Under the pieces are notes generated by a model. That model worked only from the letters and a program-made list of their open reading frames with translations. It searched no databases and was not told where the DNA came from. The position numbers and the translations under genes are program-made. This document shows, in pieces, positions 45,523-57,501 of a stretch of 64,000 bases of DNA. Positions within the stretch are counted from its first letter, which is position 1. Each line of letters opens with the position of its first letter. The stretch spans positions 41,500,185-41,564,184 of the forward strand of contig OX457070.1 of the NCBI GenBank assembly GCA_949752795.1, given 5' to 3'. This stretch comes from Hyperoodon ampullatus. Lineage: Eukaryota; Chordata; Mammalia; Artiodactyla; Ziphiidae.

Positions 45523-48065
45523 ATTTATCATTAAAAATTACAAAGCTTATTTTTGTATATCTCTCCATGGTTACAAAATCAGCATATCCATGATTTTTGG
45601 GCCAATTAACCATAATCTAATATGGATGAGGAAGCTTCACCTACCTGGCTATCTATATTCCTTCCAACTAGAACCTTATAACTATATAGATAGCTGCTTT
45701 AGGTTCTGCGAGATATTTGACATGAGGACAACTGAACTTATGTTCTTGTTCTTTCTCCCACTTTAGGTGATAGTCAAAAAGATCGAAAAATTATAAAATG
45801 GAAGGTTTGATCACAAGTAGTTTAATAAAATAAATGAATTTTTTGAAATATGACATTTAATTATAATTTACAAGGAAGCTGCTGAACATCATATGGTTTT
45901 ATGTAAAGCTCATTTAAAAAATATGTATACATCTCTCTTTAAGTGTAGTGCAGCTTCCTTGTGGTAAGGACTGTATTTTATCTCACTTTTCTCATCTAAA
46001 GCACCAAATAGAGTGACAGGTGGATATTAGGCACTCGAGTCATTTTCATAAGTAGTCATTAATCATTTAGCCTAATGTTCAAAATAAACTGTTTTCTGTC
46101 TTTTGAACAGTATCATAAAATTATTACTGTAAATGCCATCTAACATTTGAAACTCTGTTAGACATCTTTATGCAAAGTAAGGCATCCCCTCTGGCCTGCT
46201 AATTACTAGCTCTTAATAGAATGTCAGTTTCTGAATCTGTACGTCAGGAACATCATTTGGGAACATGGAAGCATGACAGGCTTTATAATAAAACACTGTG
46301 GGTGTAGTCCCCGTATACATATATTCTACTATATTAAAATTCTCAATTGTTTCACAAATAAAAACAGTGCTTTTAGTGGATCGACCAAAAGATGACAGTT
46401 TGAATTATTTATGGATGATTTAGATACTGGGGTAATTTCCTGCTTGAATATTTCATGTAATTGACTGTAAATATGAAAGTAGAGAGAATTGTTAGACTGA
46501 TTTTTCTCATTCTGAAACCTGTGCTTTTACATTGTATAACTTCCCTTGGGAATATCATCGAAATGAATGGGTTGGATCGCTACGTACAGTGACTGGAAGC
46601 TGTAGTTGGATAATGTTTTACATTATTTATTTATTTATTTAATGTTTTCATATCTGCTTCCGTTTATCTCAGTTCCAGTCTCCATCCCTCAGAACAGTCA
46701 GTCATTCATCTGTTTCCTGCAAGTTAGTGAGACTGATCATGTAGGAAAGATTCATCCATAGTAGAGAGAACTTCATTTGAGGAACATTTATGATTGACTG
46801 CAACTTCAGAAACAAGATGACCTCAATATGCCAGTCACAGTGTTATAAAATTTTCTAGCAATGAAAGATCAAAATAATATAAAGGTAAAATAAAAATACC
46901 CTGAAGGAGGGAGAAAGTTTATTTGAACATAGGAAAGCAAAAGACTAATTTCGAAGCCTTCAAATCTCCTGGATTCATTTGAGTCACAGTGTTAGGCAAT
47001 AACTCTAATAATAGTAGCATCCGTTTCAACTGAATTCAGGTGTACTTCCAGTCAGTCCTAGTTGTTTCTTAATAATGGCTCAGTCCAAGCCTGCATCCTC
47101 TTTCACTTTTTTGAGACAGGCCAGGTAGCTGGCTTTTTGTTTCTTTCTTTTTTCTTTGTTTTTTTTTTTTTTTTTTTTTTTGCTGGGGGGCGGAGGATTG
47201 ATTTAAATATTTTATTTTAAAAAGTCTTCTGAAGACTATAGTTTATTAGTAGGAAAAATATAAAGCATACTTTTTTTTAATTTTAAGGAGTTTATTTCAA
47301 ATGCAAGTAATGAACAGAACTATTTTAAAACTACTTTTGACTACTGGATTTTATTAGTTTGAATGTGACTTTTCCTGGAAATCAGGTTACACTGCATTGT
47401 TGAATTTATTTGGGTAAAATATGCAAACACCTCTTCAATACGTAAGACATAGTGAGTAGTCAACAAATGATACATGCTATAATGGTCATAATTACTTCTG
47501 GCTGCCACTTCTTTTTCTTAGGCTAAATATGATGGCTCTATTTTCAGGCACCCAGGTCTTTCTTGCCTCCATTTTTGCCCGCCCCTCCTGGAGAGATATT
47601 ACTTTTGCAAGGCCCAAAGTAACAATCTGGGGCATTGCTGCAAGGCATTAAATTCAGGTATGGCACAAAGGAGTAATTCCATTTTCCCCCTTCTCCATGC
47701 ATTATTTAAGGCCATAGATCCTGAGGAAACTGCCAAAAATACAAGCAGCACTAGCAAGGAGAAAGTTCACAGCCACAGATTTTGGGGACTGCAGAACCAC
47801 ACACATCCTGTCCTCATTGTCATGGGTATATGAATTTCCATGGTCCCTGATCTCATATTCTTCTGTATTCTTTTGAGTGGAGTTTCCCTTTTATTTTTCT
47901 ATTTTGACCATGATATTTCTAGTCATCTTGGGACCATGTAAGTTAGACTTCAAAATCTCCCAGAGGTAACAATTTTCTCTTATTTACAAATGAACGTTTT
48001 AGTAGGAGTTTCTAATTTTATTTTATTTTCACTTTATCACCATATTAAATTATTTTATATAACTA
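45523..48065. other. Unique DNA
   Basis: No gene or repeat recognised apart from a (TTTA)n patch at 46621-46640 and a T-rich run at 47138-47182. Nothing supports an exon. Confidence 0.5.
47138..47182. repeat. T-rich simple repeat
   Basis: 'tttgtttctttctttttt' followed by a pure T-run of about 23 bases. No retrogene sequence follows on the right, so it is not an obvious antisense poly(A) tail. Confidence 0.85.
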
Positions 48066-48069
48066 TTAA

Positions 48070-48140
48070 TTCTCTCACTTACTTGCTTTTCTCAACTAGA
48101 ATGTAAGCCCCATGAGGTTTTGAGCTTTATCTGTTTTTTA
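48070..48140 (+). mobile_element. L2 fragment
   Basis: 'ctagaatgtaagccccatga' is the typical L2 3' block. The full-length L1 starts directly after it. Confidence 0.55.
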
Positions 48141-50997
48141 AAAAATGTTATTTAATATTGGAATATAATTGATTTATAGTGCTGTGTTAGTTTGAGGTGT
48201 ACAGCAAAATGATTCAGTTATACATATATCTGTTCTTCTTCAAATTCTTTTCCCATTTAGCTTATTACAGAATATTGAGTAGAGTTCCCTGTGCTATACA
48301 TGAGGTCCTTGTTGGTTATCTGTTTTAAATATAGCAGGGTGTGTATGTTAATCCCAAACTCCTACTTTATCCCTCCTCTGCACCCTTCCTCTTTGGTAAC
48401 CATAAGTTTGTTTTCTAATTCTGTGAGTATGTTTCTGTTTTGTAAATAAGTTCATTTCTACCATTTTTTTGATTCCACATACAAGTGATATCATATTTGT
48501 CTTTCTCTGTCTGACTTACTTCACTTACTATGATAATCTCTAGGTCCATCCGTGTTGTTGCAACTGGCATTATTTCAGTTCTTTTTTATGGCTAAGTAAT
48601 ATTCCATTGTAAAATTGACCACTTCTTTTTATCCATTCATCTGTCGATGGACATTTAGGTTGTTTCCATGTCTTGGCTATTATAAATAGTGATGCAATGA
48701 ACATTGTGGTGCATGTATCTTTTTGAATTATGGTTTTCTCCAGATATATGCCCAGGAGCGGGATTGTTGGATCATATAGTAGCTCTATTTTAGCTTTTTA
48801 AGGAACCTCCATACTGTTCTCCATAGTGGCTGTACCAATTTACATTCCTGCCAACAGTGTAGGGGGGTTCCCTTTTCTCCACACCCTCGCCAGTGTTTTT
48901 TGTTTGTAGATGGCCATTCTGACTAGTGTGAGGTGACATCTCATTGCAGTTTTGATTTGCATTTCTCATAATAATTAGTGATGTTGAGCATCTTTTCATG
49001 TGCCTCTTGGCTATCTCTATGTCTTCTTTAGAGAAATGTCTATTTAGGTCTTCTGCCCATTTTTTGATTGGGCTGTGTGTTTTTTTGATATTGAGCTGTA
49101 TGAGCTGTTTGTATATTTTGGAGATTAATCCCTTGTCGGTCCCATCCTTTGCAAATATATTCTCCCATCCTGTGGGCTTTCTTTTCATTTTATTTATGGT
49201 TTCTTTTGCTGTGCAAAAGCTTTTAATTTTCATTGGGTTCCCATTGTTAATTTTTTTAAATTTTTATTACTCTAGGAAGTGGATAAAAAAGGTATTGCTG
49301 CGATTTATGTCAAGGAGTTCTGCCTATGTTTTCCTCTAAGAGTTTTATAATATCTGGTCTTACATTTAGGTCTTTAATCCATTTTGAGTTTAGTTTTGTA
49401 TATGATGTTAAAGAATGTTCTAATTTCTTTTTTTTTTTTTTACATGTAGCTGTCCAGTTTTCCCAGCCCCACTTATTGAAAAGACTGTCTTTTCTCCATT
49501 GTATATTCTTGCCTCCTTTGTCATAGATTAGTTGACCATAGGTGGGTGGGTTTATTTCTGGGCTTTCTGTCCTGTTCTATTGATTGATATTTCTGTTCTT
49601 GTACCAGTACCATACTGTTTTAATTAGTGTAGCTTTGTAGTATAGTCTGAAGTCAGGGAGCCTGACTCCTCCAGCTCTGCTTTTCTCTCTCAAGATTGCT
49701 TTGGCTGTTTGGGATCTTTTGTGTCTCCATACAAATTTAAAAATTTTTTATTCAATTTCTGTGAAAAATGTCATTGGTAATTTGCTAGGGATTACATTGA
49801 ATCTGTAGACTGCCTTGGGTAGTATAGTCATTTAAAAAATATTGATTCTTCCAATCCAAGAACATGGTATATGTTTCCATCTGTTTGTGGCATCTTCGAT
49901 TTCTTTCATCAGCATCTTAAAATTTTCAGAGTACAGGTCTTTTGCCTCCTTAGGTAGGTTTCTTCCTAGGTACTTTATTTTTTTTGATGTGATGGTAAAT
50001 GGGATTGATTGTTAATTTCTCTTTCTGATCTTTTGTTGTTAGTTTATGGAAATGCAACAGATTTCTGTGTTTTAATTTTGTATCCTGCAACTTTACTGAA
50101 TTCATGGATGAAATCTAGTAGTTTTCTGGTAACATCCTTAGGATTTTCTATGTATAGTATCATGTCATCTGCAAACTGTGACAGTTTTCCTTCTTCTTTT
50201 CTGATTTGGATTCCTTTTATTTCTTTTTCTTCTCTGATTGCTGCGGCTAGGACTTCCAAAACTATGTTGATAAAAAGTGGCGAAAGTGGACATCCTTTTC
50301 TTGTTCTTGATCTTAGATGAAATGCTTTCAGCTTTTCACCATTGAGCATGATATTAGCTGTAGGTTTGTCGTATATGGCCTTTATTATGTTGAGGTGGGT
50401 TCCCTCTATGCCTATTCTCTGGAGAGTTTTTATCATAAATGGGTGTTGAATTTTGTCAAAAGCTTTTTCTGCCTTTATTGAGATGATCATATGGTTTTTA
50501 TTCTTTAATTTGTTATTGTGGTGTATCACACTGACTGATATGCAGCTATTGAAAAATCCTTGCATCCTGGGGATAAATCCCACTTGATCATGGAGTATGA
50601 TCCTTTTAATGTATTGTTAGATTCTGTTTGCTAGTACTTTGTTGAGGATTTTTGTGCCTATGTTCATCAGTGATATTGACCTGTAATTTGCTTTTTTGTG
50701 ATATCTTTGTCTTGTTTTGGTATCAGGGTGATGGTGGCCTCATAGAATTAGTTTGGGAGTGTTCTTTTCTCTGCAAACTTTTGCAATAGTTTCAGAAGTA
50801 TAAGTGTTAACTTTTTTCTAAATGTTTGGTAGAATTCAGCTGTGAAGCTGTCTGTTTCTGGACCTTTGTTTGCAGGGAGTTTTTAAATTTCAATTTCAGT
50901 ACTTGTGACTGATCTGTTCATATTTTCTATTTCTTCCTGGTTCAGTCTTGGGAGACTGTACATTTCTAAAAATTTCCCCATTTCTTCTAGGTTGTCC

Positions 50998-51353
50998 TTT
51001 TTTTAAAAAACAAATTTATTTATTTATTTTTGGCTGCATTTGGTCTTCACTGCTGCACACAGGCTTTCCTGTAGTGGTGGTGAGTGGGGGCTACTCTTCA
51101 TTGTGGTGTGTGGGCTTCTCATTGCAATGGCTTCTCTTGTTGTGGAGCACAGGCTCTAGGCACACAGGCTTCAGTAGTTGTGGCACATGGGCTCAGTAGT
51201 TGTGGCTCACAGGCTCTAGAGCACAGGCTCAGTAGTTGTGGCGCACGGGCTTTCTTGCTCCATGGCATGTGTGATCCTTCTGGACGAGGGCTTGAACCCA
51301 TGTCCCCTGCACTGGCAGGCATATTCTTAACCACTGCACCACCAGGGAAGTCC
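50998..51353 (-). mobile_element. CHR-1 SINE, antisense, in L1 ORF2
   Basis: In reverse it starts 'ggacttccctggtggtgcag' and has the longer CHR-1 body with several 'agtagttgtggc' repeats and an A-rich tail. An 11-bp TSD 'ctaggttgtcc' lies at 50987-50997 and 51354-51364. Confidence 0.95.
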
Positions 51354-51888
51354 CTAGGTTGTCCATTTTATTGGCATATAGTTGCTTGTAGTAGTCTCTT
51401 ATGATTCTTTGTATTTCTGTAGTGTCAGTTGTAACTTCTCCTTTTTCATTTCTAATTTTATTGATTTGAGCCCTCTCCCTTGTTTTCTTGATGAATCTGG
51501 CTAAAGTTTTATCAACTTTGTTTATCTTTTCAAAGAATCAGCTTTTAGTCATTGATATTTTTATTGTTTTCTTTGTCTCTATTTCATTTATTTCTGCTCT
51601 AATCTTTATGACTTCTTTCCTTCTACTAACTTTGGGGGTTTTTTGTCCTTCGTCTAGTTGCTTTAGGGGTAAGGGTAGGTTGTTTATTTGAGATTGTTCT
51701 TGTTTCCTGAGGCAAGATTGTATCACTATGAACTTCCCTCTTAGAACTGCTTTTGCTGTGTTCCATAGGTTTTGGATCATCATGTTTTCATTTTCATTTG
51801 TCTCTAGGTATTTTTTTATTTGCTCTTTGATTTCTTCAGTGATCCATTGGTTGTTGGGTAGCATATTGTTTAGCCTCCATGTGTTAAT

Positions 51889-52195
51889 TTTTTTTTTTTT
51901 AAATGAAAGCTTCTTTCTTTCTTTCTTTCTTTTTGGCTGTGTTGGGTCTTTGTTTCTGTGCGAGGGCTTTCTCTAGTTGCGGCGAGCCGGGCCACTCTTC
52001 GTCACGGTGTGCGGGCCTCTCACTGTCGCGGCCTCCTTGTTGCGGAGCACAAGCTCCAGATGGGCAGGCTCAGTAGTTGTGGCTCACGTGCCTAGTTGCT
52101 CCGTGGCATTTGGGATCTTCCCAGACCAGGGCTCAAATCCGTGTCCCCTGCATTGGCAGGCAGATTCTCAACCACTGTGCCACCAGGGAAGCCCA
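51889..52195 (-). mobile_element. CHR-1 SINE, antisense, in L1 ORF2
   Basis: In reverse it starts 'gggcttccctggtggcacag' and ends in an A-rich tail with (GAAA)n repeats ('ttctttctttctttcttt' on the plus strand). Short target repeat 'ttaat' at 51884-51888 and 52196-52200. CpG-rich compared with other copies, suggesting youth. Confidence 0.94.
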
Positions 52196-52214
52196 TTAAT
52201 GTTTTTTATAGTTT

Positions 52215-52445
52215 GTTTTTTTGTTGTTGTTTGTTTTTTGTTTTGTTTTTTTTGCAGTACGCGGGCCTCTCACTGTTGTGGCCTCTCCTGTTGCGGAGCA
52301 CAGGCTCCGGACGTGCAGGCTCAGTGGCCATGGCTCACGGGCCCAGCCACTCTGCGGCATATGGGATCCTCCCAGACTGGGGCATGAACTCACATCCCCT
52401 GCATCGGCAGGCAGACTGTCAACCACTGCGCCACCAGGGAAGCCC
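52215..52445 (-). mobile_element. CHR-2 SINE, antisense, next to the previous SINE
   Basis: In reverse 'gggcttccctggtggcgcag' to 'gcccgcgtactgcaaaaaaa'. Target repeat 'tgttttttatagtt' on the left (52200-52213) and a related T-extended copy on the right (52446-52465). Only about 20 bp separate it from the SINE at 51889-52195, in the same orientation. Confidence 0.95.
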
Positions 52446-53177
52446 TGTTTTTTTTTTTTATAGTTCATTTCTAATCTCATAATGTGGTCGGAAAAGATGC
52501 TTGATATGATTTCAATTTTCTTAAATTTACTGAGGCTCTCTTTGTGGCCCATCATGTGATCAATCCTAGAGAATGCTCCATGTGCACTTTAAAAGAATGT
52601 GTATTCTGCTGCTTTCAGATGGAATGCTCTATAAATATCAGTTAAGTCCTTCTGGCCTAATGTGTCATTTAGCGCCTGTGTTTCTGTATTGATTTTCTGT
52701 CTGGATGATCGTCCATTGTTGAAAGTGGGGTGTTAAAGTCCCACACTATTACTGTGTTACTGTCGATTTCTCCTTTTATGGCTGTTAGCATTTTCCTTAT
52801 ATTTTGAGATCCTCCTATGTTGGGTGCATATATATTTGTAATTGTTATATCTTCTCTCGGATTTTTCCCTTGATCCTTATGTAGTGTCCATCTTTGTCTC
52901 TTGTAACAGTCTTTATCTGAAAGTCTATTTTGCCTGATATGAATATTACTTCTCTAGTTTTCTTTTGATTTCCATTTGCGTGGCATACCTTTTTCCATCC
53001 CCTCACTTTCAGTCTATATGTGTCCCTAGTTCTGAAGTGAGTCTCTTGTAGACTGCTTATATACAGGTCTTGTTTTTGTATCCATTCAGCCAGTCTATGT
53101 CTTCTGGTTGAAGCATATAATCCATTTACTTTATATTTAAAGTAATTATTGATATGTATGTGTGTTCTTATTGTCAT

Positions 53178-53567
53178 TTTGTTAATTGTTTTGGATTCTT
53201 TTTGTAGGTACTTTTTTCTTCCCTTCCTCTTTTGTTCTTTTCTCTTGTGATTTGATGACTAACTTTAGTGTTTTGTTTGGATTGCTTTTTCTTTTTTTTG
53301 TGTGTATCTATTGTAGATTTTTTGTTTGTGGTTGCCATGAGGTTTTGATACAGCAGTCTGTATATAAACAAGATTGTTTTAAGTTGCTGGTCTTTTCATT
53401 TCAAATGCATTTCCAATATCCTGCAGTCGTGCTCTCCTCACGATTGCTGGTTTTGTTATCGTATTTGTGTGTGGATGATTTCCTATTTTTACTGTATGTT
53501 TGTCTTTACTAGTGAGCTTTCCCATCTGTAATTTTCTTGTTTCTGGTTGTGGCCTTTTCTTTTTCAC
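53178..53567 (-). other. Long L1 inter-ORF spacer
   Basis: 390 bp between the ORF1 stop (53568) and the ORF2 start (53177). Only the outer parts match the 58-bp spacer of the other L1s. The middle holds extra sequence ('gtggttgccatgaggttttg', 'gcatttccaatatcctgcag' on the plus strand) with no useful frame. Probably a subfamily trait, seen once here. Confidence 0.75.
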
Positions 53568-54452
53568 CTAGAGAAGTTCCTTTAGCATTTGTTGTAAAGC
53601 TTGTTTGGTAGTGCTGAATTCTCTCAACTTTTGATTACCTGTAAAACTTTTGATTTCTCTGTCGAATCTGAACTAGAGCCTTTCTGGGTAGATTATTCTT
53701 GGTTGTAGGTTTTTCCTTTCATCAGTTTAAATATATTGTGCCACTCCCTTCTGGCCTGCAGAGTTTTTGCTGAAAAATCAGGTGATAACCTTATGGGGAT
53801 TCCCTTGTATGTTATTTGTTGCTTTTCCCTTGTTGCTTTTAATATTTTTTCTTTGTCTTTAATTTTTGGCAGTTTGATTACTGTGTGTTTCAGGGTCTTA
53901 CGCCTTGGGTTTATCCTGCCTGGCACTCTACATTTCCTAGACTTGGGTGACTGTTTTCTTTCCCATGTTAGGGAAGTTTTCAGCTGTTATCTCTTCAAAT
54001 ATTTTCTCATGCTCTTTCTCTCTCTTCTTCTGGGACCTCTATAATATGAATGTTGGGGTGCTTAATGTTGTCCCTGAGGTCTCTTAAACTGTCTTCATTT
54101 CTTTTCATTCTTTTTTCTTTATTCTGTTCAACACCACTGATTTCCACCATTCTGTCCTCCAGCTCACTTATCTGGTCTTCTGCCTCATTTATTCTGCTAC
54201 TGATTCCTTCTAGTGTATTTTTTATTTCAGTTCTTCTCTGTTTGTTTGTTCTTTAGATCTTCTAGTTCTTTATTAAACTTTTCTTGTATCTTCTTGGTCT
54301 GTGCCTTCATTATTTTTCCGAGATCTTGGATTGTCTTTACTATCATTACTCTGAATTCTTTTTCAGGTAGATTTCCTATCTTCACCTCCCTTAGTTGTTC
54401 TTCTGGGGTTTTATCTTGTTCCTCCACCTGGAACATATTCCTCTGCCTTCAT
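53568..54452 (-). pseudogene. L1 ORF1, inactivated
   Basis: ORF1 start at 54452 ('MKAEEYVPGGGTR' in one frame), coiled-coil part 54436-54227 ('EKEFRVMIVKTIQDLGK'), C-terminal part 53926-53693 ('MPGRINPRRKTLKHTVIKL', '[19 protein letters not shown]'), stop at 53568-53570. Frameshifts near the start and in the middle break it. Its role was L1 RNA binding; it is now non-coding. Confidence 0.87.
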
Positions 54453-55420
54453 TTTGTCTAACTTTCTGTGATTGCAGTTTCCATTCCGCAGGCTGCAGGG
54501 TTGTAGTTCCTTTTTCTTCTGGTGTCTGACCCCTGGTGGATGAGGCTGGTCTAAGAAGTTTGTGCATGCTTTCTGGTAGGAGGGACTGGTTACTGTCCAC
54601 TGGTGGGTGAAATTGGGTCTTGTTCCTCTGGTGGGCAGGGCCATGTCAAGAGGTGTGTTTACCAGGCAGCTGTGGGCTCACAAAGATTCTAGGCAGCCTG
54701 TCTGCTGGTAGCTGGGTCTGTGTTCCCACCCTGTTGGTTGTTTGGCCTGAGGTGTCCCAGCACTGGGGCCTATAGGCTGTTGGGTGGGGCCAGGTCTTGC
54801 TGACAAAATGGCAGCCTCCAAGAAGTCTCACACCAATAAGTACTCCCCAGAACCACTGCCACCAGTATCTGTCCCCACAGTGAGCCACAGCTGCCCCCCA
54901 ACTCCCCAGGAGACTCTCCAAGACCAGCAGGTAGGTCTGGCCCAGTCTCCTATGAACTCACTGCTTTTTCCTTGGGTTGTGGTGCACATGGGACCCTGTG
55001 TGCACCCTCCAAGAGTGGAGCTTCTGCTTCCCCCCAGTCCTGTGGATTGCTGGCGATCAAGTCCTAGTGGCCTTCAAAGCTAAATACTCTGGGAGCTCCT
55101 CCTCTCAATGCCAGACCCCCAGGCTAGGGAGCCAGACATTTGGCTCAGAACCCTCACTCCTATGGTTGAACCTCTGCAATATAAGCATTCTCCAGTTTGT
55201 GGGCTGCCCACCCGGCGGGTATCGGGTTTGATTTTGTAACGATTGCACCCCCTCTTACAATCTCATTGTGGCTTCTTCTTTGTCTTTGGATGTAGAATAT
55301 CTTTTTGGTAGCTTCCAGTCTTTTTTTTACTATGGTTGTTCATCAGTTAGTTGTGATTTTGGTGTTTTTGTGAGAGGAGGTGAGCTCACATCCTTCTATT
55401 CTGCCATCTTGTCTCCATCA
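54453..55420 (-). promoter_or_regulatory. L1 5'UTR with YY1-like 5' site
   Basis: About 970 bp. In L1 sense the element starts near 'ggagacaagatggcagaata', with a YY1-type core 'aagatggc' about 10 bases from the 5' end. This is the position known for YY1 in human L1, where it sets the start site. Activity is inferred by analogy only. Confidence 0.65.
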
Positions 55421-55437
55421 ACAAATATTATTTTTAG

Positions 55438-55773
55438 GGGTTCTCTTTTGTTCAAAGCTCTCCAAAGAATCATGAATTGAAATCTGAGAAAGCCAGTTCT
55501 TTAGATTGCTTGTATGGAGTAGATTTTTGGTCAGTGACAATAAGGCAGAATGGAGGAAACTCCTTGCCTGATAACAGTTTTCCAAAGATGAAACATCAAA
55601 ATAGTGACAAAACTGCTGAAGCCTGTGATTCTGCAGTTTTAGATGCTCATTATATTAACAACAGTCAAATGAAGAGATATGTAGTATGTGGTCCCAAACA
55701 AAGGTATCATGGAGTTGGCAACCTGCACAATGGCATGCCAAAGTGTTCTGGTTCTCCAACCAGGAAGCTCTAA
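55438..55773 (+). other. Unassigned open frame of 111 codons
   Basis: A stop-free stretch just beyond the L1 5' end with no in-frame ATG near its start. The longest listed form begins at a TTG at 55477, giving 98 residues. Content is polar with some aromatic and Cys residues ('YVVCGPKQRYHGVGNLHNG'). A pyrimidine run and AG ('ttctcttttgttcaaag', ending 55457) resemble a splice acceptor. No family is recognised, no poly(A) signal follows at once, and chance remains likely. It could be an exon or a retrocopy fragment. Confidence 0.2.
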
Positions 55774-56050
55774 GCATACATGTTTAAAGATTATTTTGTA
55801 CTGACATTATAGTAAATAGATTTATCCATATAATATGATTCATTTTGTAGTGCTACTAGTGGAATTCATTCTGCAGAAATATGTTTTGTCTTCAAATCTT
55901 GCCATATTACCCTAACATCGAAAAGAAAAAAGGATAATAAAAAAACACAACTTGGATTAAAGTTTACTAGACCACATCTAATTTATTACAGAGTAAGTTA
56001 TTTTATTTACCTCTTCAAGGATGTGCTTGAACAAGGTAGGAAAACAAATC

Positions 56051-56079
56051 TCTCTCTCTCTTTCCATATATATATATAA
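56051..56079. repeat. TC/TA simple repeat
   Basis: 'tctctctctctctttcc' followed by a TATATA run. Confidence 0.85.
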
Positions 56080-56989
56080 CATTTTTTTCTTAGTCATATA
56101 TTTCTTAACTTGGGTTCCAGGACTATCAGGGGGCCTTATAAATTGATCAGTACTTTAATATAATTGTCCTACTTTTTAATCCCATTGTTTGATATTATGT
56201 ATTTAAAAAATCTTTTCTAAGAAGGGTTTCATAGACTTTTCTAGGCTTCCAAAGAGGTTCATTGCACAAAAAAATGTTGTTAGCATATATTGGTGGCAAA
56301 ATTAAAAATTCTCTTTTTTTTGACTGTCATGGGAGCAAGTAATACATTATTTTCTAAATAGAATCAACTAAGCAATTGTCTCATTTATCCAGGAGATGCA
56401 GTATTATTTTGTATTGTTCTAGCCGAATATTCAAAAGCTCCATCAATAAGAAGCCATAAGCTTTTAGTCACAATACCATTAATGGAATCTTTTCTGGCAT
56501 TGTTAGTTCTATCTTAAGTGGGTGATTTCTGGTCAGCCTTTTCTGAGACTAGACACCACACGAATTATGTGTTTCTTTTAAATTATTAGTGAACTGATCA
56601 TAGAACATGTAGCCCTTATTTTAATGCCCAGTTCTGAATCATGAGCAGATATTTCAGAGACAGTTGTTGACAGAAGAACTTACCAGACTCAGGAATGGAT
56701 CACATTTAACATGGATTTAGGGAATAGGAATGAATGTTTCAGTGCAAAATTGCTCCTACTTATCCATCATTTCCACACATTTCTTTTAGGTTAAGTCATT
56801 TTAGGCCTCTTATAATAGGAAAATCTGTTCTTCTAGGGCTAACTCATTACTTAACATCATCCTTTAATAATATAACAGTTTATCTGATTAGCTCTTCTCT
56901 TTTATAAGATTGCTTTTCAAACTATGGGCCATGATTTATTTCTAGGTTATAAAATCAATTTAATGGGTCATGAGTAGCATTTCTTTTTT

Positions 56990-57349
56990 ATTTATTTAAT
57001 TATTTAAACATAAATTTATTTATTTATTTTTGGCTGCATTGGTTCTTAGTTGCTGCATGCGGGCTTTCTCTATTTGCAGCGAATGAGGGCTACTCTTTGT
57101 TGTGGTGTGCAGGCTTCTCATTGCAGTGGCTTCTCTTGTGGAGCACAGGCTCTAGTCACTCAGGCTTCAGTAGTTGTGGCACGTGGGCTCAGTAGTTGTG
57201 GCTCGTGGTCTCTAGAGCACAGGCTCAGTAGTTGTGACGCACAGGCTTAGTTGCTCCACGGCATGTGGGATCTTCCCGGACCAGGGCTCAAACTCGTGTC
57301 CCCTGCATTGGCAGGCAGCTTCTTAAACACTGAGCCACCAGGAAAGTCC
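56990..57349 (-). mobile_element. CHR-1 SINE, antisense
   Basis: In reverse 'ggactttcctggtggctcag' with the long CHR-1 body and an A/T-rich tail of 'aaataaataaat' type. TSD of about 14 bp ('agcatttcttttt') at 56976-56989 and 57350-57363. Confidence 0.95.
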
Positions 57350-57433
57350 AGCATTTCTTTTTAAATAGAGTACACTAGACCATGTCAATTTCATAATATG
57401 AATTAAAGGTTAATATTTTTTTGTGAGAAGTTG

Positions 57434-57491
57434 TTTTGTGTTTGTGTATCTGTGTGGTGCGTGTGCGTGTGAATGCACATGAGAGAGAGAG
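57434..57491. repeat. GT/GA-rich simple sequence
   Basis: 'gtgtttgtgtatctgtgtgg', then 'gagagagagag', just left of the young L1. Confidence 0.8.
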
Positions 57492-57501
57492 TTATATGTA
57501 T

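Larger units (their letters stand above)
48475..53177 (-). pseudogene. L1 ORF2, inactivated, three SINE insertions
   Basis: The start codon is at 53177 ('MTIRTHIHINNYFKYKVNG'), with the endonuclease 'LQETHF' motif present. Endonuclease sequence continues beyond SINEs at 52215-52445 and 51889-52195, then the RT part (50583-50044: '[19 protein letters not shown]', '[16 protein letters not shown]') with the catalytic FADD box intact, and the C-terminal part (49233-48790). Stops, frameshifts and SINEs inactivate it. The exact stop near 48475 is approximate. Confidence 0.88.
48147..55420 (-). mobile_element. Full-length antisense L1 with long ORF1-ORF2 spacer
   Basis: About 7.3 kb, or roughly 6.3-6.4 kb without three SINEs. 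In L1 sense: 5'UTR (55420-54453), ORF1 (54452-53568), a 390-bp spacer (53567-53178), ORF2 (53177 to about 48475) and 3'UTR to 48147. The spacer is far longer than the 58 bp of the other L1s here. The 5' end has a YY1-like 'aagatggcag' (55403-55412 in reverse). More diverged than the L1 at 57538, and no clear TSD. Confidence 0.9.
55421..56975. other. Unique AT-rich DNA with one unassigned frame
   Basis: No repeat recognised. It contains a stop-free stretch at 55438-55773 (listed separately) and a TC/TA microsatellite at 56051-56079. Confidence 0.5.

Noticed and set aside
47138..47182. Antisense poly(A) tail of a processed pseudogene
   Set aside because: No retrocopy sequence, TSD or open frame follows the T-run.
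48147..55420. TSD for the full-length antisense L1
   Set aside because: I compared the flanks near 48140 and 55420 and found no convincing matching repeat.
57050..57250. Short repetitive Ser/Cys/Gly-rich frames around SINEs (also at 10590-10886, 51084-51404, 51977-52482)
   Set aside because: They are translations of antisense CHR SINEs.
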